NCBI RefSeq assembly: GCF_000832305.1
Contig: NZ_CP010536.1
Span: forward strand, 2,852,001-2,916,000
Direction: 5' to 3'
Length of the DNA stretch: 64,000 nucleotides
Source of the DNA: Cupriavidus basilensis
GTDB taxonomy: Bacteria; Pseudomonadota; Gammaproteobacteria; Burkholderiales; Burkholderiaceae
Shown here: positions 1 to 7,398 of the stretch, one piece after another
Numbering within the stretch: the first letter of the stretch is position 1
Layout of the letters: the number at the start of each line of letters is the position of its first letter
Made by a program: the position numbers and the translations under genes
Notes under the pieces: generated by a model
Database searches by the model: none
Seen by the model: the letters and a program-made list of their open reading frames with translations, nothing else
What the model was told of the DNA's origin: nothing

Positions 1-73
1 AGCGCTGGCTACGGTCGTCGCGGGAGACGAAGGTGCAGGTGACGTTGTCGAGGGAAAGTGCGGGAGTGCTCAT
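1..73 (-). CDS. ABC transporter ATP-binding protein, N-terminal fragment (SsuB/TauB-like), cut by the window edge
   Basis: Only the first 24 codons are inside the window. They read MSTPALSLDNVTCTFVSRDD and on, the usual opening strand of an ATPase of the nitrate/sulfonate/taurine import class (a beta strand of the form LxLxNVxxxF). The Walker A motif would lie beyond the edge. The gene follows, on the same strand, a binding protein of the matching family at 268-1314, so an importer operon is the natural reading. Family placement rests on this short stretch plus context; the substrate cannot be told. Confidence 0.6.
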   Translation of the reverse strand, partial: MSTPALSLDNVTCTFVSRDDRSQR

Positions 74-213
74 GGCAGGCTCTTGGCGGATACGGTGCTG
101 AATGGCGCAACGGGTGCGAATGCAGGCACGCTGGCTCCGCGCGATAGTAATGACGTGGGAACAGGTTCAGGACGGCGCGCCGGATGCCATGGATGGCATC
201 GGCAAGCGCCAAT

Positions 214-240
214 GCAAAGGCCCGCTGCACGCAGCGGGCC
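214..240 (-). terminator. Hairpin between the binding-protein gene and the ATPase gene
   Basis: Ten bases (219-228, GGCCCGCTGC) are perfectly complementary to 231-240. Read on the minus strand the stem is followed by only TTTG, so it is a weak intrinsic terminator at best. It could act as a partial terminator or mRNA-stabilising hairpin that keeps the periplasmic protein more abundant than the ATPase, as is common in importer operons. The role is inferred. Confidence 0.45.
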
Positions 241-267
241 GCCGGCACCCGGGGCGCAGGCGATGCC

Positions 268-1314
268 TTACTTGTACTTGGCGTTCGCCTTCTGCACGAA
301 GGTGTTGGTGAAGGTGTTTTCCAGCTTGATGGCCTTGCCCTTCAGGTCCGGGTCGAACTGTTGCAACGTGTTGAGCGCGGTCTTGGGACCGTCGGCCGGC
401 ATGGTGCCGTCCGGCGAGATGGCTTCCTTGACCTTTTCCCAGGCGGACAGGTACAGCGCGCGGTCGCCCAGCAGGTAGCTTTCCGGCACGGTCTTGACGA
501 TGTCCGACGGGCCTGCCTTCTGCAGCCACTTGAGCGCGCGCACCATGGCGTTGGTCATGGCCTGCGTGGTGTTCGGGTTCTGCTGGATAAAGGCGGTGGA
601 CGCGTACAGACAACCCGACGGCATATTGCCGCCGAAGACAGCCTGGGTGTCCTTCAGCGTGCGGGTGTCAGAGGCGATGTGCACTTCGTTCTTCTGGGTC
701 AGCATCGACACCACCGGATCGAGGTTGGCCATCGCGTCGATCTGGCCGGAGCGCATGGCCGCCACCGCGCCAGCGCTGGCGCCGACACCGATGAAGGAGA
801 CGTCCGATGCCTTCAGGCCGGCTTTTGCCAGCACGAAGTTGGCCATCATGTTGGTGGAGGAGCCCGGCGCGGTCACGCCGATCTTCTTGCCCTTGAGATC
901 GGCCACCGACTTGAAGTTGGGCATGGTCTTGTTGGAGACCACCAGCACGATCTGCGGGGCGCGGCCCTGCAGCACGAATTCCTGGTACTGCTGGCCCTTG
1001 GCCTGCAGGTTGATAGTGTGCTCGTAGGCGCCGGAAACCACATCGGCGCTGCCGCCCACCACGGCCTGCAGCGCCTTGGCACCGCCGGCGAAGTCGACGA
1101 TCTCGACGTCGAGCCCTTCATCCTTGAAGTAGCCGAGGCGCTCGGCAATGGTCAGCGGCAGGTAATAGAACAGGTTCTTGCCGCCCACGGCGATGGTGAC
1201 CTTGGTCTTCTCGGGCTTGCCCTGTGCCTGGGCGTAGCCGCCAAAGGTGAACCAGCCCGCAAGGAACAGCGCCAGCGCGAGCAGCGCCTGCTTCCAGAAT
1301 TTCTTGTTATACAT
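268..1314 (-). CDS. Periplasmic substrate-binding protein of an NMT1/SsuA/TauA-type ABC transporter
   Basis: 348 residues. The N-terminus is a clear Sec signal peptide (basic MYNKKFWK, hydrophobic LLALALFLAGW, cleavage near YAQAQG). The body has features of the NMT1/THI5-like family: VGGKNLFYYLPLTIAERLG early, EIVDFAGGAKALQAVVGGSADV, then a GKKIGVTAPGSSTN segment that typically binds an anionic group. Such proteins deliver sulfonates, nitrate/cyanate, pyrimidine precursors or aromatic acids to an inner-membrane importer. A good ribosome site (AGGAGAG) precedes the ATG. The next gene downstream (start at 73) encodes the matching ATPase. The ligand cannot be assigned. Confidence 0.85.
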   Translation of the reverse strand: MYNKKFWKQALLALALFLAGWFTFGGYAQAQGKPEKTKVTIAVGGKNLFYYLPLTIAERLGYFKDEGLDVEIVDFAGGAKALQAVVGGSADVVSGAYEHTINLQAKGQQYQEFVLQGRAPQIVLVVSNKTMPNFKSVADLKGKKIGVTAPGSSTNMMANFVLAKAGLKASDVSFIGVGASAGAVAAMRSGQIDAMANLDPVVSMLTQKNEVHIASDTRTLKDTQAVFGGNMPSGCLYASTAFIQQNPNTTQAMTNAMVRALKWLQKAGPSDIVKTVPESYLLGDRALYLSAWEKVKEAISPDGTMPADGPKTALNTLQQFDPDLKGKAIKLENTFTNTFVQKANAKYK

Positions 1315-1547
1315 TTTTCTCTCCTACCTGATTACCCGTCAACTGCACGTCTCGCGCTGATGCATGCCGCATGTGCTACGGCTTGCGTAGTGCCGCGCAG
1401 CGGCAAGCTGCGATGCTAGCCGATGCCGCAAAGGGCCGCATCGGGATCAACACCTATGCCACGCCGGCGTCCGCGCCAGCGTGTGGGCATCGAAGATACA
1501 GTGCGAGCCTTTCGGCCGGCTTACTGTCTGCGCCCTGGGCGCAGGCA

Positions 1548-2585
1548 TCATTCCGCGTGGATGTCGGCCGCCTTGATGACCTTGGCCCAGCGGACCAGCT
1601 CGTTGCGCTGATAGGTCGCGAGTTGCTGCGGGCCCATGAACTTCGCCTCGGCGCCGAGCTCCTCAGCCTTCTTGCGGAAAGCCTCGGTCTGCATGATGCG
1701 CTCGATCTCGCCGGCGAGCTTGTCGATGATCGGCTTGGGCGTGCCGGCCGGCGCGTACATGGCGAACCAGGACGACACATCGAGATCGGGGTAGCCCGCT
1801 TCCGGCGCGGAGGGAACGTCCTTCAGGCTGGGCAGGCGCTGCTTGCTGGTGACCACCAGCGCTCGCAGCTTGCCGCCCGCGATATGCCCCATCAGGGGCG
1901 GCGGCGTGGTGATGGTGAGATCCACCGAACCGCCCAGCAGGTCGGTCATGGCCGGGCCGGTGCCTTTGTATGGGACATGGGTGATCCGGATGCCGGCCAT
2001 CTGGTTCAGCAATTCGGTGGAAACATGCTGCAGCGAGCCGTTGCCCGACGACGCGTAGTTGAGCTTGTCGGGGTTGGCCTTGGCATAGGCCACCAGTTCC
2101 TTGAGCGTCTTCACCGGCAAGCTCGGGCGCACCACCAGCACCTGCGGCGCCGAGAGGATGTTGGCGACCGGGGAGAAATCCTTCACAGGGTCCCACGCGT
2201 TCTTCACCAGCAGCGGCGAGATGACCTGGTAGCCCGAGTACTGCACCATCAGGGTGTAGCCATCCGGCTTGGCGCGCGCCACCGTCTGCGCGGCAATGCC
2301 GCCCGAGCCACCGGGGCGGTTGTCCACTACCACCGGCTGCCCGAGGGCCTTGGACAGGGGCTCGGAGATCATGCGCGCGGCCAGGTCGGTCGTGCCGCCG
2401 GCAGCGGCGGACACCACCAACGTGACCGGGCGCGTCGGGTAGGCGCCGTCCTGCGCCCATGCGGCGGTGCCGGCCAGGCCGGCGGCAGCCAGCGCCACGG
2501 CGGCGGCGAGCGTCTTGCGGCGCGCGCCGGATGCACACTGGAACGATTGGGGACGTGCGATGGCGGATGCCGGATTGCGAGGCAT
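1548..2585 (-). CDS. Bug-family (tripartite tricarboxylate transporter) periplasmic binding protein
   Basis: 345 residues. The first 45 or so form a long basic leader plus hydrophobic core ending AWAQDG, a Sec (possibly Tat-like) export signal. The mature start YPTRPVTLVVSAAAGGTTD and the later VVVDNRPGGSGG are hallmark segments of the Bug/TctC superfamily, which is hugely expanded in Burkholderiales and binds small carboxylates or amides. No TctA/TctB membrane genes are in the window, so this is an orphan receptor; many Bug proteins are. It precedes the lyase/CoA-transferase pair on the same strand with AGGAG before the ATG, which suggests co-expression and a carboxylate ligand that those enzymes might process. 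That link is inference. Confidence 0.88.
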   Translation of the reverse strand: MPRNPASAIARPQSFQCASGARRKTLAAAVALAAAGLAGTAAWAQDGAYPTRPVTLVVSAAAGGTTDLAARMISEPLSKALGQPVVVDNRPGGSGGIAAQTVARAKPDGYTLMVQYSGYQVISPLLVKNAWDPVKDFSPVANILSAPQVLVVRPSLPVKTLKELVAYAKANPDKLNYASSGNGSLQHVSTELLNQMAGIRITHVPYKGTGPAMTDLLGGSVDLTITTPPPLMGHIAGGKLRALVVTSKQRLPSLKDVPSAPEAGYPDLDVSSWFAMYAPAGTPKPIIDKLAGEIERIMQTEAFRKKAEELGAEAKFMGPQQLATYQRNELVRWAKVIKAADIHAE

Positions 2586-2719
2586 GAAGTGTCTCCTGCT
2601 TGGTGCTTGTTGATTTTGGTTTTCTGTTCAGCGCCCGCCAGCTCTCGCCGTGCGGTGCGCACCCGTCTTTCGGGATTCTTGCGGCGGGCCCGCTGTCAGC
2701 CCTGGCATCAGCCCCGGTG

Positions 2720-3688
2720 TCAGCCCTGCCCGACGAAATGCTCGGCCAGCCAGGCCGGCGCCTGGTGCGTGCGCAGGCGCGTGCCCGCGCGCAGCAACTG
2801 GCTGTCGGTGTCACGCTGGACCAACGCGGGCAAGCCCGCCACCACGTCGAGCAGGCGCGCCAGGTCCACGCCGGTGTCCACGCCCATGGCATCGAACATA
2901 TGCACCAGCTCTTCGGTGCTGACGTTGCCGCTGGCGCCGGGCGCAAAGGGGCAACCGCCGAGACCGCCGGCGGCGGCGTCGAAGCGGGTCACGCCTGTCT
3001 GCCAGGCGGCCAGCGCGTTGGCCAGGCCCATGCCGCGGGTGTTGTGCAGGTGAATGGTGAGGCCCGCCTGCGGCAGGCTTCGCTGGAAACGCTCGCACAG
3101 CGCCGCCACCTGCGTGGGATACGCCATGCCGGTGGTGTCGCACAGCGTGATACCGGCCGCGCCGGCATGGGCGAAGGACTCGGCCAGCGCCATCACGGCA
3201 TCGGCATCGACCTCGCCCTCGAAGGGGCAGCCGAACACGGTGGACAGCGAAACATTGACCGGCACACCTGCCGCGTTAGCCGCCTCGACCATGGCCAGCA
3301 ACTGCGCTTGCGACTGGGCGCGCGTCATGCGCAGGTTGGCGCGGTTATGCGTCTCGCTGGCCGACATCACCAGGTTGAGCTCATCGGGCCGGCACGACAA
3401 CGCGCGCTCCAGGCCGCGCAGGTTCGGCACCAGCGCGGTGTAGCGCACGCCCGCGCCGCGCTGCATGCGGAGCATGACCGCCTCGGCATCGGCCAACGCG
3501 GGGATGGCCTTGGCCGAGGTAAACGACGTGGCTTCGATGCGTGCAAAGCCACAGGCGGACAAGGCGTCGAGGAAGGCGACCTTGGCATCGGTCGGCACCA
3601 CGGCCGGCTCGATCTGCAGGCCGTCGCGCGGTGCGACTTCGTTGATCTCGATGCGGGCCGGGCCGCGCAGCATGGATGACGCGTTCAT
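2720..3688 (-). CDS. mvaB: HMG-CoA lyase family protein (hydroxymethylglutaryl-CoA lyase or related)
   Basis: 322 residues, normal for a bacterial HMG-CoA lyase. It shows the N-terminal EVAPRDGLQIE metal/substrate segment, NVSLSTVFGCPFEG in the barrel, a metal-ligand HLHNTRGMGLAN, and the C-terminal G-loop GGLGGCPFAPGASGN carrying the catalytic cysteine. The family cleaves 3-hydroxy-3-methylglutaryl-CoA to acetyl-CoA and acetoacetate, but paralogues act on related 3-hydroxy-acyl-CoAs. Its ATG overlaps the stop codon of the upstream CoA-transferase gene by four bases, so the two are translationally coupled: the transferase would make the CoA ester that the lyase splits. The exact substrate is uncertain. 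Confidence 0.85.
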   Translation of the reverse strand: MNASSMLRGPARIEINEVAPRDGLQIEPAVVPTDAKVAFLDALSACGFARIEATSFTSAKAIPALADAEAVMLRMQRGAGVRYTALVPNLRGLERALSCRPDELNLVMSASETHNRANLRMTRAQSQAQLLAMVEAANAAGVPVNVSLSTVFGCPFEGEVDADAVMALAESFAHAGAAGITLCDTTGMAYPTQVAALCERFQRSLPQAGLTIHLHNTRGMGLANALAAWQTGVTRFDAAAGGLGGCPFAPGASGNVSTEELVHMFDAMGVDTGVDLARLLDVVAGLPALVQRDTDSQLLRAGTRLRTHQAPAWLAEHFVGQG

Positions 3689-4881
3689 GCCACCACCCCG
3701 CGTGCGCGCATGTCAGCGATGGTGGCAGCGTCGAAGCCGGCCGCCGCCAGCACGCTGTCCGTGTGTTCGCCCAGCGTGGGCGCACGGTCGTGGATGGCGC
3801 CTGGGCTGGCCGAAAGCTTGGGGATGATGCCCGGCACTTCGACGCTCAGGCCGCTGGCCGCGGTCACGCTCTCGATCACGCCGCGCGCACGGTAGTGCGG
3901 GTCTTCCGAGATGTCCTTGACGGTGTAGATGCGCCCGGATGGCACTTCGGCCTGCTTGAGCACCACCAGCGCGTCTTCCACGCTTTGCGTGCGGGTCCAC
4001 GCGGTGATGGCGGCATCGATCTCGTCGACGCGTTTCACGCGGCCGTCGTTGCGCGCGAGCGCCGGGTCGTCGCCCAGGTCGGCGCGGCCGATCGCGTGCA
4101 TCAGGCGCTTGAAAATGGCGTCTCCGTTGGCGGCCACCAGCACGTACTCGCCACTGGCGCAGGGATAGGCGTTGGACGGCGCGATGCCAGGCAAGGCGCC
4201 GCCAGCCGGCTGGCGCACGGCACCAAACGCCGAATACTCCGGCAGCAGGCTTTCGCTCAGGTTGAACAGCGACTCGTACAGCGCCACGTCGATCACCTGC
4301 CCTTCACCGCCGCGCGCATCGCGCTCGTACAGCGCCAGCAGCACGCCGAGCGCGCCATGCAGCCCAGCAATGGTGTCGCCTAGCGACAGGCCGGCGCGCA
4401 CCGGGGCACGGCCCGGCTCGCCCGTGAGGTAGCGCAGGCCGCCCATGGCCTCGGCCACCGCCGCAAAGCCCGGCTCGTCCTTCTTCGGGCCGGTCTGGCC
4501 GTAGCCGGACACGCGCACCATGATCAGGCCGGGGTTTTCCGCGCGCAGCGCTTCATAGCCCAGGCCCCATTTTTCCATGGTGCCCGGACGGAAGTTCTCG
4601 ATCAGCACGTCAGCCTCGGCGGCCAGCTTGCGCACCACGGCCTGCCCCTCCGGATTGCGCAGGTCGATGCAGATGGATTGCTTGTTGCGCGATTGCGCTT
4701 CCCACCAGACGGAGGTGTCCTCGTAAAGCATGCGCCATTTGCGCAGCGGGTCGCCGTGTCCGGGCGGCTCCACCTTGACCACGTGGGCGCCGAAATCGGC
4801 GAGGGTCTTGGCGGCGAAGGGGCCGGCAATCAGTTGCCCGAGTTCGAGGACCCGAATGCCTTCAAGGATCTGTCGCGCCAT
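3685..4881 (-). CDS. CaiB/BaiF family (class III) CoA-transferase
   Basis: 398 residues, standard for class III CoA-transferases. The N-terminus has LEGIRVLELGQLIAGPFAAKTLADFGAHV and VVKVEPPGHGDPLRKW, then IDLRNPEGQAVVRKL and DVLIENFRPGTMEKWGLGY, all family signatures. An aspartate in LSLGDTIAGLHGALG sits where the catalytic Asp is found. The enzyme moves CoA between carboxylic acids, forming the substrate for the overlapping lyase gene downstream. GGAG lies upstream of the ATG. The acid it activates is unknown; 3-hydroxy-3-methylglutarate or a citramalate-like acid would fit the partner enzyme. Confidence 0.88.
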   Translation of the reverse strand: MARQILEGIRVLELGQLIAGPFAAKTLADFGAHVVKVEPPGHGDPLRKWRMLYEDTSVWWEAQSRNKQSICIDLRNPEGQAVVRKLAAEADVLIENFRPGTMEKWGLGYEALRAENPGLIMVRVSGYGQTGPKKDEPGFAAVAEAMGGLRYLTGEPGRAPVRAGLSLGDTIAGLHGALGVLLALYERDARGGEGQVIDVALYESLFNLSESLLPEYSAFGAVRQPAGGALPGIAPSNAYPCASGEYVLVAANGDAIFKRLMHAIGRADLGDDPALARNDGRVKRVDEIDAAITAWTRTQSVEDALVVLKQAEVPSGRIYTVKDISEDPHYRARGVIESVTAASGLSVEVPGIIPKLSASPGAIHDRAPTLGEHTDSVLAAAGFDAATIADMRARGVVA

Positions 4882-5079
4882 GGCGGGGGTGTCTCCGTGC
4901 GGTGTGGGTTACAGCAGGCGCATGCCGTTGGGAAGCGCCGCGGCAGGCGCAGCTGGCAGCGCGCCTTGTTTCGACGCAGTGTGCCCCAGCCGGGCGGCTG
5001 GCGGAATCGGCATTCGGAGAAGCGGGCCTTCTCGGAACGCGAAAGCCCCGACCGAGCCACGACAAAGCCCGCCAGGGCT

Positions 5080-5985
5080 TCAGAACGGCGCGCGGTCGCC
5101 GCAGAGATGGGTGATGAGCAGCCGCGCGGACACCGTCAGCCCCGCGGGGTCACGCATGCCGATCAGCAGCGTGCGGCGGGCCCACGCATCTTGCAGCCCC
5201 ACCAGCGACAAACCCATCGACTGCACATGCGGCTCGGCCGCGATGCGCGGCAGCACACCCACGCCCAACCCAGCCATCACCATGCGGCACATGGCGTCGA
5301 AGCTGCGCACCTGGATGCGCAAGCGGAAAGGCCGGTCCAGCCGGCTGCTTTCCTCCAGCAAGCGAGCCGCCAGCGAGGTGACCTGCGGCAAACTGACGAA
5401 GTCATACTCCAGCGTGTCCGCATAGCGCACGGGTCCGCGCTCGGACAGCGGATGGCCCGGCGGCGTAACCAGCACCAGTTCGTCCTGCCGGTACTCCACC
5501 GTGACCAGGCCCGCGCTGGGCGTGCGGTCGGCAAAGATGCCCACGTCCGCGCGGTTTTCCACCAGCGCGGCCACGATCTCGCTGCTGTTCTGCTCTTCGA
5601 GCTCGATGCGGATGGTGGGATGCAGCGCCATGAAGGTCGCCAGGTCGTCGGGCAGGAACTGCGTGATGGCCGAGGTATTGGCGCACACACGCACCTGGCC
5701 GCGCACGCCGCTGGCGTAGTCCGACATCACGCCGGCCATGCGCTCCACGTCCTGCAGGATGGTCAGCGCATGATGGAAGCAGGCCTGCCCGGCCTCGGTC
5801 AGCTGCACCCCGGCCGCATGGCGAAAGAACAGCGGCGCGCCAACGGCGGCCTCCAGGTCGGAAATGCGCTTGCTGGCAGCCGCCACCGCCAGGTGAGACT
5901 GGCGCGCGCCGGCGGAAATGCTGCCCTGGCGGGCCACGGCCACGAACAGGCCAAGCGTGACAAGGTCGAAACGGGCGAGATTCAT
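5080..5985 (-). CDS. LysR-family transcriptional regulator
   Basis: 301 residues. The N-terminal winged helix-turn-helix is plain (FVAVARQGSISAGARQSHLAVAAASKRISDLEAAVGAPLFFRHAAGVQLTEAG in outline), followed by a periplasmic-binding-like effector domain (VRVCANTSAITQFLPDDLATFMALHP). It reads in the same direction as the CoA-transferase gene, starting 198 bases upstream of that gene's ATG, and is the likely regulator of the small catabolic block. LysR proteins are more often divergent from their targets, so this is moderately sure. The 198-base gap holds no other recognisable gene. Confidence 0.85.
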   Translation of the reverse strand: MNLARFDLVTLGLFVAVARQGSISAGARQSHLAVAAASKRISDLEAAVGAPLFFRHAAGVQLTEAGQACFHHALTILQDVERMAGVMSDYASGVRGQVRVCANTSAITQFLPDDLATFMALHPTIRIELEEQNSSEIVAALVENRADVGIFADRTPSAGLVTVEYRQDELVLVTPPGHPLSERGPVRYADTLEYDFVSLPQVTSLAARLLEESSRLDRPFRLRIQVRSFDAMCRMVMAGLGVGVLPRIAAEPHVQSMGLSLVGLQDAWARRTLLIGMRDPAGLTVSARLLITHLCGDRAPF

Positions 5986-6037
5986 GCGGTTGCGGCCCTG
6001 CGCACGGACCCGGGCATGGCAATGCGATCGGGCACGG

Positions 6038-6652
6038 CTACACCGTGCGCCGGTCCATCACCGCGCGGGCAATGGTGCCGGCATCGACGTACTCGAGCTC
6101 GCCGCCCACTGGCACGCCGCGCGCCAGGCGCGACACCTTGAGGCCGCGCGCTTTCAGCATCTCGCCAACATAGTGCGCCGTGGCCTCGCCTTCGCTCGTG
6201 AAATTGGTGGCGACGATCACCTCCGTCACCGGGCCGCCCATGGCGGGGTCGGTGGCGCGCGCCAGCAACCGGTCCAGGTGGATTTCGCGCGGGCCGATGC
6301 CGTCAAGCGGCGAGAGCCGGCCCATCAGCACAAAATACTGGCCGCGGTAGGTCAGCGTCTGCTCGATCATGATCTGGTCGGACGGCGTCTCCACCACGCA
6401 CAGCAGCGAGGCGTCGCGCCGCTCGTCTAGGCAGGTCGAGCAGATTTCCTGCTCGGTGAAGGTATTGCAGCGCGAACAATGCTTGATGCCGTCGGCCGCA
6501 CCGCGCAAGGCGTCGCCCAGCTTGCGGGCACCCTCGCGGTCGTGCTGCAGCAGGTGGTAAGCCATGCGCTGGGCGGACTTCGGCCCCACGCCCGGCAAGA
6601 CCCGCAGCGCCTCGATCAGCGCCTGCAGCGAGGTCGGGGGCGCACCCTTCAT
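6038..6652 (-). CDS. recR: Recombination mediator protein RecR
   Basis: 204 residues, full length. Helix-hairpin-helix at the start ([17 protein letters not shown]), a four-cysteine zinc finger ([20 protein letters not shown]) near residues 57-75, then a Toprim domain ([15 protein letters not shown]). RecR works with RecO/RecF to load RecA on gapped DNA. Its ATG overlaps the stop codon of the upstream small monooxygenase gene by four bases (ATGA). It belongs to the dnaX-ybaB-recR cluster conserved across bacteria. Confidence 0.97.
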   Translation of the reverse strand: MKGAPPTSLQALIEALRVLPGVGPKSAQRMAYHLLQHDREGARKLGDALRGAADGIKHCSRCNTFTEQEICSTCLDERRDASLLCVVETPSDQIMIEQTLTYRGQYFVLMGRLSPLDGIGPREIHLDRLLARATDPAMGGPVTEVIVATNFTSEGEATAHYVGEMLKARGLKVSRLARGVPVGGELEYVDAGTIARAVMDRRTV

Positions 6653-6966
6653 GCCGCCCCCCCGGATGCAGTCATGCTCACCACCGGCAAGTGATGCAGC
6701 ACGGCGGGAAACGGCTCATAGAAATGATGCAGCAAGGCTTTCCACTGCTGGTATTCCGGCGAGCCGCGAAAACCCTCGGTGTGGTCTTCCAGCGTGCGCC
6801 AGCGCACTGTCAGCAGGTACTCCGATGGCTGCTCGATGCCGCGATGCAACTCAAGCCCAAGAAAGCCCGGCATGCCCGCGATGATATGACGCGCCTGCCC
6901 GAAGGCCGCTTCAAAGGCGGCTTCCTGGCCGGGGCGCACCGGCAGCACTGCGGATTCGAGAATCAT
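6649..6966 (-). CDS. Antibiotic biosynthesis monooxygenase (ABM) domain protein
   Basis: 105 residues with the small ABM ferredoxin-like fold: an opening [22 protein letters not shown], then [43 protein letters not shown] strands and helices, ending [14 protein letters not shown]. Members include quinol monooxygenases, haem-degrading enzymes and proteins of unknown role; no assignment is possible from sequence alone. It lies between ybaB and recR, which are usually adjacent, and overlaps recR by four bases, so it is translationally coupled to a DNA-repair gene. Confidence 0.8.
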   Translation of the reverse strand: MILESAVLPVRPGQEAAFEAAFGQARHIIAGMPGFLGLELHRGIEQPSEYLLTVRWRTLEDHTEGFRGSPEYQQWKALLHHFYEPFPAVLHHLPVVSMTASGGAA

Positions 6967-6984
6967 GCGGGCTCCGTGTCAGGC

Positions 6985-7317
6985 TCAGAACGGCAGCTTG
7001 AAGCCCGGGGGCAACGGCAGGCCGGAGGTCATCGAGCCCATCTTTTCCTGCGAGGTGGCCTCGGCCTTGCGCACGGCGTCGTTGAACGCAGCGGCGACCA
7101 GGTCTTCCAGCAGTTCCTTGTCTTCACCTTCGGCGAGCAGGCTGGGGTCGATGGAGACGCGCTTGACGTCGTTCTTGCAGGTCATCACCACCTTGACCAG
7201 GCCGGCGCCGGACTGGCCCTCGACCTCGATCAGGGCAAGCTGCTCCTGCATCTTCTTCATGTTTTCCTGCATCTGCTGGGCTTGCTTCATCAGCCCGGCC
7301 AGTTGGCCCTTCATCAT
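6985..7317 (-). CDS. ybaB: YbaB/EbfC family nucleoid-associated protein
   Basis: 110 residues. The N-terminal part is a Met/Gln/Lys-rich helix ([22 protein letters not shown]), followed by the [24 protein letters not shown] strand region typical of YbaB. The protein forms dimeric tweezers that bind DNA. It sits directly downstream of dnaX, its usual neighbour, in the same operon. The glycine-proline-rich tail ([12 protein letters not shown]) is typical of proteobacterial members. Confidence 0.96.
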   Translation of the reverse strand: MMKGQLAGLMKQAQQMQENMKKMQEQLALIEVEGQSGAGLVKVVMTCKNDVKRVSIDPSLLAEGEDKELLEDLVAAAFNDAVRKAEATSQEKMGSMTSGLPLPPGFKLPF

Positions 7318-7398
7318 GGAGTGCTCCTGATTAGCGTTTGGATAGAAGTTACGGGCCGCCGCGCGTCATGGGCGCCGGCGGCCTGGCGAAACAAGAGG

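Noticed and set aside
184..1419. Long open frames on the plus strand opposite the binding-protein genes
   Set aside because: They are composition artefacts opposite well-supported genes with signal peptides and family motifs.
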